A DNA stretch of 64,000 nt, taken from positions 5,265,501-5,329,500 of the forward strand of contig OX637398.1 in the NCBI GenBank assembly GCA_951799425.1, read 5' to 3'. Made by a program: the position numbers and the translations under genes. Positions within the stretch are counted from its first letter, which is position 1. Each line of letters starts with the position of its first letter. This stretch comes from Ilex aquifolium (Eukaryota > Streptophyta > Magnoliopsida > Aquifoliales > Aquifoliaceae). Below the pieces are notes generated by a model that saw nothing but the letters and a program-made list of their open reading frames with translations, was not told the DNA's origin and ran no database searches. Positions 37,412 to 48,358 of the stretch are shown one piece after another.

Positions 37412-37594
37412 ACCGCCATTATCCAATCGGCATTACCCAATTCGAACCAGCTTCAAACATTCAAAGCTTCCAATCGGCATTACCCAAACTTTTATAAACT
37501 GCCATTATCCAAATCTTTCACTTCAAGACCGAAAATTGGATTTATTCAGCAAGATCCATTGTTGACGTTAAAGTGGGTATCGGCATTATCCAAC
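37412..37594 (+). repeat. Five copies of a GCATTAYCCAA-type motif in the Ulp1-gene leader
   Basis: CGCCATTATCCAA, CGGCATTACCCAA (twice), TGCCATTATCCAA and CGGCATTATCCAA occur between 37413 and 37593 with irregular spacing, in what is probably the 5' untranslated exon. Possible binding sites or remnants of a tandem duplication. Confidence 0.6.
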
Positions 37595-38397
37595 TCTTTA
37601 CAAAACCTTTGGTGTTCTTATTAAAAAAGAGAGGTATGTTTCTTTACATTGGAATTTGATGTTTGCTTTTGGGTTTTATATCAACATTAAAATTGAGATT
37701 TCTTTGTCACTATATAACAGATTTGGGTATTTTTTTTTATTTTTTATTTTTTGGTTGGTGTTATACATTCGAATTTGATTTGGGTATTTGGAATTTTTTA
37801 TGTTACTGTGTGCGAAATTTTCAAAGTATATTGATTTTAATGTCGATATCATGAGGTTTATTGTTTTTCAAAGTTTATTGATTAGTAATTCGATGTTACA
37901 TGACACAATACAGACTTGGAGGGATGAAACTGTACATATTAATGTTGCTTAATGAATGTGTTATATAATAGGATGTGTAATTTTTGTGTTGGTTTCTTCT
38001 TTGTTCATGAAATTTGGAAACCATTGGATCAAGAGTACTGATTTAAGTGTCAGTCACTTGTAGTTAATTGATGTGTTACTAGTGCAAATCTTGGAAGCTT
38101 TGAAATGTGGCAATCACATATTTAATGTGTAGTTTTTGAAAAATGTTGATGATACTGTGGATGTTAATGTGAATTGATGTTACTGTGAATGTGTTTGTGA
38201 TCGCAACCCTATGATTTTTGTTGGAGAATTATATGTATATGTTACATCATATATCTCTCAAGTTTTTTTTTTGCTAGTGTAAGAGAAAATTGGTGTTACT
38301 TGTGTGTTACTATTTTAAATGCTTGCAATCTTCAGTTTGAAATCTTCAAATCAATAGTTTTCCATTTAAATTGGATTCAGTTAATAGATTAAGATTA

Positions 38398-38479
38398 GGG
38401 AAATTTGGAGGCCGGTCCCCCTACACGGACTTGTTTGGTGATAAGTCCTGCAAGGAAACTTATTTGGTTTGAAGTCCAC
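38398..38479 (+). repeat. Internal direct copy of the left MULE terminus
   Basis: 82 bases that differ from the left terminal repeat at only about 3 positions, in the same orientation, inside the 5' leader intron of the Ulp1 gene. It is much closer to the left end than the right end is. The following ~60 bases resemble sequence near 37990-38045, so the duplicated block may be larger and rearranged. Confidence 0.85.
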
Positions 38480-38818
38480 TGGTTGCTTTCTTCGTTGTTC
38501 ATGAAATTCTAAAAACATTGGTTGAAGAGTTGATTGAAACTTTTCAGGTTACTGTGTGATTTCATAATTTCACATGTATGGATTTGATTTGGTACTGTGG
38601 GTATTACTAAATGATTAGTGTTACTATGAACATGTTACTGATCAACCCCTTTGTGTTTTTTTAAAATTTTAATCCATCTAATTTGGTGTTACTCTTTATT
38701 CTACTTTTGAATAAAGATTTTTTGGTTAACTGTTGTATATCCATTAAGTGTAGTGAATTGGTGTAATGTTAATGTATTATACTCAGTTATTTATATGTAA
38801 CTGTCATATTATAGGTTG

Positions 38819-41800
38819 ATGGCTCCAAAAACATCCTCATTTCACCAATTCAGGTCCAACTTCCTGCCATTGGTGAGGGTTATTAGTGAACTAAACATCA
38901 AAGATGTTCACGAAGAACAATTGAGGAGAACACCATTTTGGTATTTGTATCAGGCAATATCTCAATATGAAGTTGATAAGGAATGGTTCAAGAAGAATGA
39001 CAAAATAATTGTGGACATCATTAATACATTTGATGTTGAAACATCAAGATTTAGAATTGGTGGGAAAAATTTAAAGATACGGAAGAGTGATGTATCCCTC
39101 ATTTTTGGTATAGAAAATGGTGTGGAACCAATTTTGTCCCCCCAAAGTGCAAAGAAAATGTCAGATTTTGTAAGGAGGAGATTCAATAACACAAAAAGAT
39201 TGAATGCTCCAATTATCAAAAGCAAAATGGAGGATGCTGCCATGAGTGATGCAAAGGATGATTGTGAAGACTTTGCTAGGTTATTCTCATTATATGTCTT
39301 AGTGACATTGCTGATTACAAATATGGGTCAATCAATTGGGTGGGGGTATGTTTCATATATTGAGAATTTAGATGAGATCAAAAGATATGACTGGTGTCAA
39401 GCAACAATTGATGCAATCATTAATTCTATACGGTTGAAGATTGACACACCAAGTGCAGTAACCGGTTGTGTAGTACTGTTACCTGTAAGTTTTTCATTGT
39501 TATTTTTTTTAAGTGCTTTTTAAAATTCATAAACATTATGTGTTCAGAATAATGTGACAAAACTTAATTTGCAGTATTTGATATGTGAACACACATATCT
39601 TGTTATGGCCGACAACGCGGATGCTTTCCCCCGTTGGATGAAATGGGATTTAAGAAAGCTCTGGATGTATCTCGGACAAAACAAACTCTCCGACATCACA
39701 CGTGATCAGGTATTAATAAAAATTTGGATTATCTTAGTTCGATTAATTTTGACAATTTGTTAATTGCATGAGAGTGTTATTTTTTGTGTTCCTATCATAA
39801 ATTGTTCTAAATGTTACTATGTATGTTTCTATGTAAATTATGTTACTGTGCATGTTACTGTGTAACTCATTGCATGGGATTGTCAACTTGATGTTACTAT
39901 GGCTGATGTTATTTTGAATGTATGTTACTGTGAATGTTAATGCAGTAAAATGCATGTTACTTTAGATGTTACTGTGTAATGCACAGGCATTTAATTAGAT
40001 TAAATGTGAACAATTATTGAATACATTTTTAATATGTTACTAATAATGTTGTCAGGTTGTCCGAAAGAGACTTAAGAAAACAAATGCTGAGAAAATATTA
40101 TGGAAAGGAAATGGGGAAAATGGCAAGGATGTACAGCAGATTGTGGAGGTTCCACAACCAAAAACTGTTCCTAGCAATACTGGTTTAAATTCAGAATTAG
40201 AACATGTAGGTGGTGAACCTAATGTGGCTGATGATGATACTCTTGTGGTGAATGAAGATGTTCATGAATTTGATGATGCAGTTTCGGTTCCAACAAACGA
40301 TGATCCTGTCCAACAGGAGAATGATAACAAGCAACCATTTGATGCGTTTGTTGATGTGGTCATCCGAGAATCAGCATGTTTGGAACAAGATGAAGTGGAA
40401 CCTCGAGAGGAAAAATCACAACAGCCTTCCCATGACAATGAAGGTGAGGCTGGGTTGATTGCTGAGAATGTGGTTCAAAAATTAACCATCCAAATGTTGA
40501 CTGTTGAGAACGAAGCACTTAGAACAGTCATCAAGAATCTTGGGGGCAACCAAAGGGAGGATGAATTGAAAGAGATTGAAGAATATTCCATGAAACTAGT
40601 TGACAGGGAAAACAAAATTTCAGAATTGAGGGTTTTGGTTGATCTCTTGGAGAGAAACAAAGAAACACAAGATGAACAAATTAAAACACTAAAATCTAGG
40701 GTTTACGAATTAGAGGAAGAGAACCATTCCCTACATGATACTGTAGCTGATATGGCTGTTCATGCCGTTACTCAAAGGTTCACAGGGACTCCACCAAAAC
40801 CTCAGCCCACCGAAGCTGCTGAACAGACATCAATGGTGAGGAAAATCAAAAGGAAAGAAAGAAAAAGAAAGATAGATGACAAATTTGAGTATATGGTGAA
40901 AAAACAGGGAGGAAAGAAAAAAATGAAACAAGTTGAAATCCAGGACCAACCCGACAAAGTTAAAGGGAAGGAGAAGATATCAGAAAGTTACATTGATGTT
41001 GATAATTTGGATATTAAAATCCCAAGTGAAAAGCCAGAGAATAAAAGAGTTGAAGCTAGACGATGGAAGGCATGCAAGAAATTATCCCCAAATGATTACG
41101 CCAAATTGGTTCAAATGTTTGAGGCCGAGGGAAAAACGTAAGTAACTAAATTCCCCATTATGAAACATTTTATAAATATTACTGTTTATTCTCTATGTTA
41201 TTAACATTGTCAGTTTTAAATTAAAAGGGCAACCTTATGGTGTGGAAGAAAGTATGGAAATACTCTTGATGTTGATGATGTGTTGAAATTCATGGTCGGG
41301 GAAGAGCTGCACAACAATGTAATGTACCATGCCTCTTTTCAATTTAAACAAAATTAGGAATACTTTAATATTTGTTAATTCATAGAATCGTGTTATCACA
41401 CAGGTGATTGATTGTTGGGCTGAAATTCTGATGGAGGAAGCAAATTGCAAATGTTTCTTTTTCAACAGTCTTTGCTGGGTGAGTTTGTTTTGATTTTATG
41501 TTTGAATTCTTTATTGAAGGAATTTTGAATTGAAATACGAGTTTAGTAACATACAGTTTACTATAGTAACATACATGTTACTACAGTAACATACATGTTA
41601 CTACAGTAACATTAACGCAGTGAAATTCAGGTTACTAGGAATAAAACTATTATACCATTGATGTGATTTGTGTTACTATAGTAATATGTAAGAAAACAAT
41701 ATGTGCTGGGTGATATTGGTTACTGGATTAGCGAATCAGACACAGTGAGTATAGTAACATGCATGTTACTATACAACATAACAGACAGTAACATTTATGT

Positions 41801-42689
41801 TACTTAGAATTGAATGAAATCCCCCATGTTAATATAGTAACATGAATGTTACTGTATAAAAAACATATGTGATATTGTTATATATTAACTTTGATATATA
41901 TTGACATTGTTATATATATAAAATTTATGGGTTACCCTTGATTACCATGTAGTCATTCGTAACGATTGACGAACAAGAACCATCACGGCAAGTTGAGATA
42001 GACAACAACCTTAACATGGGGAAATTTCTTCCATTCCTAGTGTTTCCAATGAATTCAGATGCACAGGGCACCGAACCCTCGCCATTCCACTGGACCTTGC
42101 TTGTACTAGATACAGAAGCAGGGGAATGGATCCATTTCAACTCTTTGAAACCGCGAAGTGGAATACTAGACAAGTTTTTTGAGGATGCAAAAATATTGGT
42201 AAGTTATTAAAATCTGAACAACCCATATTGTTTGATATATTTTCGTTGTACAAAATTAACAGCAATGTATTGTGGCAGAAAGACTATGTGGAGTCGGCAT
42301 CAAAAGAAGGACAAAGGAAGGCATTGAAGCCAAAGGATGACATTGTTGTCAGTACACAAGACATCAAATGTCCAATATCTTCATTTGAGAAATGCCCTCA
42401 ACAACGAGCTGACACGTATGTAAATAATAAAAATAGTGTACATTTAATGTCTCGGATGTTAATATCATTAACAAAAAATCATGAATGCAGGGTCGACTGC
42501 GGATTGTACGTGTGTTACTTAATGCAGCAGCTTGCTCGTGGACAGCACATAGAAGATAAATTGAAACCACCGCAACTTAATGCTCTACGGATCGATATGG
42601 TGTCTACCTTCATAAACCATAGGAATGCATGGAGTGTTGAAGACTACAAGACAAGATCAAGATTGAGAAAGAGATACCGTGACAAATAG
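38819..42689 (+). CDS. Ulp1/C48-type protease-domain protein of the MULE
   Basis: Eight coding exons (38819-39484, 39575-39709, 40056-41137, 41228-41318, 41404-41478, 41953-42198, 42279-42415, 42491-42689) join in frame at GT..AG sites to 876 residues with no premature stop. The N-terminal ~265 residues, with FRIGGKNLKIRKSDVSLIFGI, resemble the DUF1985/plant-mobile-type domain often fused to Ulp1 in plant transposons (family assignment inferred). An acidic region follows, then a coiled coil (~405-510) and a basic stretch KRKERKRKIDDK (a possible nuclear signal). The C-terminal cysteine protease domain has FHWTLLVLD (His ~729), WIHFNSL (~746), PQQRADTVDCG (Gln ~806, Cys ~814). Asn stands where SUMO proteases usually have Asp. 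A 5' leader exon ending at 37633 probably splices to 38815, 4 bases before the ATG. Its target is unknown, either SUMO-like processing or a role in transposition. Confidence 0.86.
41545..41870. repeat. Dense GTAAC/GTTAC motif cluster
   Basis: The intron between exons 5 and 6 of the Ulp1 gene is built largely of GTAACATACATGTTACTA-like words in both orientations. The same GTAACAT/ATGTTAC words are frequent in other noncoding parts of the element (37940-38660, 39770-40050, 42940-43090, 44290-44370, 45540-45650) and sparse outside it. Confidence 0.75.
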
Positions 42690-43229
42690 ACAGTTCTGTT
42701 GTGGGTGGTAGCTATTCAATGTAGGCTGATTACAGGATTGGTTAGACTAATTGCAAGATAGGTTATAAAATTGGTTGTAATTGGTTGGTGGTTGATATTA
42801 TCCCTATAAATTGGTTGTAATTGTTGGGTGTTTGATATTTGGTGAGAAATTTATTGTAAATGTTGACAGGTTGATATTTGATTTTAATGGAATGTTTGCC
42901 GAACAAAGGAAACTCTGTCCACATTCTTATTGAAATAATCACCCAAACAGTAACATGTGTATTAAATTATTTAAAAATTATCCAAAGTAACAATCACACC
43001 AAATACTTGTTTAAAAGTATAATTATTTAATTGCCACATGATCATTAACTAGTAACATTGTAGTAACATTAACAGTAACATGAAAGCAAATATTGAACAT
43101 GTGATGATCACATTACACTATTAAAAAATCATACTGTATAAACCATGATAATTCCAATGTCTTACATGATAAACTCAAACAACATGGAAAATAACGTAAC
43201 ATCTTATTCCTAAAAAAACATACGGAATA

Positions 43230-45480
43230 CTACAATGGCTCGTTACATGTCTTCTTATTATGACTACCTAAACGGCCACAACGGCCACAATGAATTTTTC
43301 TAACAAGCTCACCCCTAGACCTAAATCTACGCTTCCTTGGACGACCTGGTTGTTTTTTTGACAATGGTGGCAACATATCAACTTCAACCGCTGAAAAGTC
43401 AGGACGACCGAGTGTTGGAATTGGGTGTATAGGCTCAGAATAACACAATTTGTAAGTAGTAACCTGATAAAAGTAATCAACAAACTCATTGATGTTTCTT
43501 CCACTCTTTTGAATTGCAGCAACAGCATGGGCACATGGTAAGCCATTGATCTGCCATTGGTGGCATGAGCACGTGCAACTCTTAATGTCTACAGTCACTG
43601 AAGGATGTGAATTAACCTCGTAAACATGACTTGATGACACCCTAACAAACCAGGAACGACACTCCGTGAAAGCAGCTTGAAGTTTGGTTTCAATATTTGG
43701 ACAATTAATGCCCATCCACTGTGACGATGCATTCAAGCGGCACCCCATTTGGTTCATGATCTGCCCCCTTATTGTGTCAATCATACTTGTGACAGGTAGG
43801 TGACGTGACTTTGTGATCCAAGCATTGAATGACTCCGCCGCATTTGAAGACATCTCCCCATAACGTCACCCCTTAAAAAAGGCATTCGTCCATTTCTCAA
43901 ACGGAAGGTTTTCCAGGAACTTATCAGCAATGGCTCCTCCTTCACTTCGAAACGCATCAAGCTTTTCATTGAAAAATGCATCTGTTGGAGCATAAGCACA
44001 CAATGTAAACAAAAAAACCATACGCTCGCGAAACGCATGGGTAAAACGACCCCCACTAAACTTATCTCTCAGATTTGCTTTTAGGTGTTGTAGACAGAAA
44101 GAATGGTGCACCGTTGGGAACACCTTTGGCATTGCTTCCATTAACCCGACGTTGCGATCAGACATAATGGTTAGTTCCCTAGTATTATCAACAATCTCAG
44201 ATAATTGCTCTAAAAACCAACGCCAATTACACTCATTCTCTGAATCAACAACCGCAAAAGCCAAGGGGAACAAACCTGCAATTCATATACCAACACAACA
44301 GTAACATCAAAAAAAAGTAACATACAATAAAAAATTAAAATTTAACAGTAACATAAAATCAGTAACACCAAAATAAACCAACAAAATATTCACCTTGGTT
44401 GCCATCTTTTGCAGTTGCAGACAAAATAATTCCTTTATACCTACCCTTTAAAAATGTACCATCAACAAACAATATGGGTCGACAGTAGTTAAATCCATGT
44501 ATACATGCCTTAAATGACATGAACAACCTACTAAACCGTTGTGAGTGTGAATCACCTTCCAACACAAAATGACTACCTGGATTGCTTTCATTAGCAGCAT
44601 GTACATACCACCGTAATTGCTGGTATGACAATGAATGGTCCCCAAACAGCATACCCCTTGCTTTTTCAACACTCATCCAAGCTTGATCATACGATATGGT
44701 CAGCCCATAATCTGTATGAAACATACTTTTCACATCAACTGGTCGTGTGTCAGGTTTTTGTCTGACGTTATCAACAATAAGACCTCCAACCAAATTAGAA
44801 GTCAATCTTTTGTTCTTTGTAGTACGTGCAGCCACACCACATGTGTGCTGATTGTTTAGTTTCTTAATGTAAAACCATCCATTTATCCGTTGGAGAGTAG
44901 CAACAACAAACCATTCACACCCAGCAGAATATTTCATGGCACATTCAGCCTTCACCCTTGTTTTTTCATTCTTCACATAATTAAACTGAAAACCAACCTC
45001 TATTGCAAATTTGCATAAAGCATTCCGAAACTCAACTACTCCTCCCTCAAACTTCTGACCAACCTCTACTATTCCATTCGACCATCCATCAGTCAACAAA
45101 ACCTTCTCATTATGAGAACAAAAACGAGGGAGAAGATCAACCTCGCAACCAACTGGGTCAACAATAAATTCTGAACTTTCCACCACTTCCCCACCCTCTA
45201 CATCATGAACCACATTCCCTTTAACATCAACAGTAACTTCAACAAAATTCAACTGTACAGATCGTGCAATTAAAAACATGTTTCTCACATCATGATCATT
45301 TTGCAAAACACAATTCGGATGTCCAGGAATAGCGTACGACAATACAACACAATTAGAACTCAACCCATTCCAATTGTCACGGCAACCAACTAACACATCA
45401 TCATATGTGGAATTCATTGTAATTCTTAGCACAACAGTCTCAGAACAATACTTGCAACAAACCAAAATGTTATCCTCCAT
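43230..45480 (-). CDS. MURA-type Mutator transposase, one in-frame stop
   Basis: Two coding exons, 45480-44394 and 44275-43230, join in frame to 711 codons including the terminal TAG. The protein has a PB1-like N-terminus (~1-85), a Cys/His DNA-binding region (~165-220, ending NNQHTCG), and a DDE catalytic core: VDGTFLKGRYKG (D~340), MSDRN (D~402), SSNAAESFN (E~510). A SWIM zinc finger CTCSCHQWQINGLPCAHA (~595-612) and a C-terminal zinc knuckle CGRCGRLGSHNKKTC follow. Codon 499 is TGA (43868-43866), between FFKG and RYGEMSSN, so the normal product would lack the catalytic Glu and SWIM finger; a single C-to-T change from CGA would explain it. Everything else is open. An AG lies directly before the ATG, so a 5' leader exon (~45890-46000) is likely. 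Confidence 0.92.
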
Positions 45481-46226
45481 CTGTTAAAACCAAGAAAACC
45501 AATATAACCGTAAAATTAAAATATGAAAATAATTCTAATTTCATTATAACAGAACAGTAACATGAGAAATAGAACTTAAAAAATAATTTAAAAATAAAAA
45601 ACGGTTGTTGAACATCACACTACATTCAATGCATAGTAACATTGAATTTCAGCAAGTACAAAGTAAAAACGAAAATTAATTAATAATAATTCCGGTAAAT
45701 AACTTTCAAATGTATCTTCCTGTGAGAAATATCGAAATTTCGGCAATAAACTTTCATTATACATAAATTGTGAAAGCATCAACGTTAATCACAATACGTA
45801 AACTAATAAAACTGAAATGAAAATACATCAGAAAAATCGGAACCAGTAGAATAGACAGCATTCATAGGAAAAATCGAAATCTTACTGGTATCCCTTCGAA
45901 ACTCCTGCTGGTATCACCTTCGAATCTCCTACAGCTTGAACTCCGGCGAAAATCCTACTGCAATGCTTTCGAAACTCCTGCAAAACACAATATGAAGTAT
46001 CCGTGTGATATGGAGAAGAAGACCAGTGGTAATTTCCTGGACAGATAAAAAACGTTAATTGTGATTCAACGATTTTTATGTGATTCAGAATTTGAATTTG
46101 AATTTAAATGCATAATGAAATCTTATAAATCTGTATTTGAATCAGGTTTTCACAACTCATGCCGTGATTCAAGCCTTATGGAAACTGAAAAATTCAGTTT
46201 CCATAAAAACCGCTGTTTCTGTTGAT

Positions 46227-46246
46227 ATATCTATATATATATATCC

Positions 46247-46277
<31 letters not shown>
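46227..46277. repeat. (TA)n(GA)n microsatellite near the right MULE end
   Basis: Two TA runs separated by TCC, followed by GAGAGAGAGAGA. About 200 bases inside the right terminus. Confidence 0.8.
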
Positions 46278-46278
<1 letters not shown>

Positions 46279-46398
46279 AATATATCTAAAATTAAAACAA
46301 CAATGACGGTACTGTTTCTGACCATAATTAACACCGTTAAGGGTGTTTTAGGGATTAAAAATAAAAGTGGACTTAACTCATTACACATAATTTTAAAA

Positions 46399-46480
46399 AC
46401 GGACTTAGCCCCTTATAAGTTTCCTTGCCGGACTTAAGTCCAAACAAGTCCATCTAGGGGGACTCACATCCAATTTTCAC
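46399..46480 (-). repeat. Right terminal inverted repeat of the MULE
   Basis: Read inward on the minus strand it starts GTGAAAATTGGATG, then GTCCCCCTAGATGGACTTG and GCAAGGAAACTTATAAGG. An extra ~35 bp segment relative to the left side, ending in TTAAGTCCACTTTT, lies just inside it. Confidence 0.88.
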
Positions 46481-46489
46481 TAAAGTCAA

Positions 46490-46780
46490 AAATGGAATTC
46501 TTGGCCCATCAACAAAAGCCCATCACATTGATCTTTTGTATTACGGGCCCAAATAATGGCCCAGTCTATATAAAGTGTAAGCACATATCACTTAGCCTAT
46601 GTTTGAAATAGGCATTAGGCACAAGGAAATTGCATGAAGAAGACCGAATTGGGCACAATTTCAGGTTAAAGCAAAAGCAGAGGCCTCCTCGGTTGGGCCG
46701 GAAAAAGACCGTGACAGTCAATAGTTCGATGTAGGGCCGACCCAATAGTTTTGGAGACGTAAACACCTTATGTATATGGT
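46490..46780. other. Spacer between the MULE and the hAT relic
   Basis: Unique-looking sequence. A TATAAAG word lies near 46570. Nothing further is recognised. Confidence 0.35.
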
Positions 46781-46781
46781 T

Positions 46782-46962
46782 AAGGGTGTTCACCCTACCC
46801 TACGGGTAAGAAATATAGTCTTTCGTCTTCCTACCCGATACTTTGTGAAGGAATTTTTTCTTGACCTACCCTACCCGATCAGGTGTGGTATTCCTACTCG
46901 ACTTCCTACCCGATTAATCGGGTAAGAAGTTGGGTAAACATTTTTATAGCTATTGTAGGTAC
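46782..46962 (-). mobile_element. Truncated end of a hAT element (same family as 51310-53004)
   Basis: About 180 bases align in inverse orientation with the right end of the complete hAT element. The terminus reads TAAGGGTGTTCA against TAGGGGTGTTCA, and ATATAGTCTT, CCCGATACTTTG, CCGATCAGGTGT and TAATCGGGTA are shared in order. Similarity stops after GTAAACATTTTTATAGCTATT. No second terminus or target duplication is present, so this is a relic. Confidence 0.75.
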
Positions 46963-47195
46963 AATGCAAAACGCAGACACTGACTCCAGTTGGATTTTGA
47001 TTTAAGACTTGAAATTTAGGGTTTTTCATGTTTGATGTTAACTAGATAAGTTTTGAAAGCTTAAAAAAAAAATAGAGAAGGCCTGAACGATACTTGAAAG
47101 TTAAAGTTTTGAGGTTCATTAACTTGATGCTTAAAAAAAAAAAAATTAGATCTGTAGATGAAGGCCTGAATGATGAAGGCCACCAGATTGCGCCC

Positions 47196-47234
<39 letters not shown>

Positions 47235-48200
47235 TAGACAGAGAGAAAGAGAGAGAGTATCTGGGGAGGTCGGGACTGAACGATATGAAGTTTAGAAGAC
47301 AAAATACTAAAAAAATAATTATGTAACTGTAGGATATACAAGATTCGTAACCTGAATAGATCTAACAAAAATTTGGTATACTATATAGTACATCACAATG
47401 GAACAATTGACATTCCTTTGCCAAAACTCGAATTTGAAGTGGTTGCATCTTTATACTATACTTTTGAAAATATATTTTTTTTGACAACATGACGTAAAAT
47501 CTTCAATTTATTTTTCGATGATTCACAATATGACTATCAATGGTCCTCTCAATGGATAGTTAACAATTGTCTTATTCATTTTAAATTTATTTATAATTGT
47601 ATATAGTCGATTTTTTATTATGTCAGACTTGTGTCATTTTCGGGTTTGTGACGTGTCTGGTTCATTATGTATATGATCAATATTTGATCGAGTTTATGTT
47701 GTATTTAATCCAATTCGTGTTGATCTTTTCAGTTGATAGCTTACCAAATGACCTCGCTTAAGCTAAAACCAAACTAGGTAATTATGCATAATTTGTATGA
47801 GTGTCTATATTTCCCTTACTTGTGATATTTCACTTAACCTTGAAACTTACAACGAATTTAATAGATGTAATGAATTAGGTTATAATTCTCAAATTAGACC
47901 CGCATAAATCAATCTATTCCGTGACGCAATGAAAGTGCTACAAATGACCCACATACTAAGTATCTGACTAGCTTGAGGAGGAAGGGGGGGGGGGGGGGGG
48001 GGGGGGGACGCATGAGTAATGCTACTTCTTTCTTCTATCATTCATGAATAAAAAAGTAATGACGACAAAAACTTGAGCATGTTCTGTCCCAAAAGCTTCT
48101 TGTTTTTTTTAGTTGAACCGTCTGAGAGAATGTCCGACTTATCATATTCACATTTCGACTAGCCCCAAAAGCTTCTTGCCATCAGATGTTCAAATAGAAA
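46963..48200. other. Gene-free spacer left of the CLE gene
   Basis: A repeated ~30-base phrase (TGCTTAAAAAAAA...GAAGGCCTGAAYGAT) occurs near 47065 and 47130. (GA)n lies at about 47201-47254, and there is a run of about 21 G at 47987-48007. No gene is recognised. Confidence 0.45.
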
Positions 48201-48201
48201 C

Positions 48202-48210
48202 GTTATAAAG
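48202..48210 (+). promoter_or_regulatory. Possible TATA box of the CLE gene
   Basis: TTATAAAG, about 150 bases upstream of the CLE start codon, is the only good TATA-like word at a plausible distance. It would give a leader of roughly 120 bases. Confidence 0.35.
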
Positions 48211-48358
48211 TCCTCTATGATCGCATCCACGAGTTTTGGCAGTTCTTTTACTCCTCCTCAATTTAATCTCTCCCATTGCAGGTTTTTCAACTAATTCTCT
48301 ACAATCGTGTTGGTCTGGTAAGTTTTGAAGGATTTAAGGCTTGGTTTCGGGCTATCAA

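Larger units (their letters stand above)
37106..46480. mobile_element. Complete Mutator-like element (MULE) with transposase and Ulp1 genes
   Basis: The 9,375 bp element is bounded by an exact 9 bp target duplication, TAAAGTCAA (37097-37105 and 46481-46489), the length typical of Mutator. Its terminal inverted repeats match over ~80 bp at roughly three quarters identity, sharing GTCCCCCTAGA, GACTTGTTTGGA and GCAAGGAAACTTAT, with weaker similarity further inward. Two convergent genes lie inside: a Ulp1/C48 gene from the left and a MURA-type transposase from the right, about 540 bp apart at their 3' ends. This is MuDR architecture with a protease gene in the mudrB position, as described for Ulp1-carrying (Kaonashi-type) MULEs. 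The transposase has one in-frame stop, so the copy may not move by itself. An exact target duplication argues for a fairly recent insertion. Confidence 0.92.

Noticed and set aside
37277-37624. 115-residue open frame at the left of the Mutator element.
   Set aside because: It contains repeated GCATTAYCCAA words, begins without a good ATG, and ends just before a good splice donor; read as an untranslated leader exon.
46227-46277. TA-rich block as a promoter of the transposase gene.
   Set aside because: It is a plain (TA)n(GA)n microsatellite. A TATA role is possible but nothing distinguishes it.
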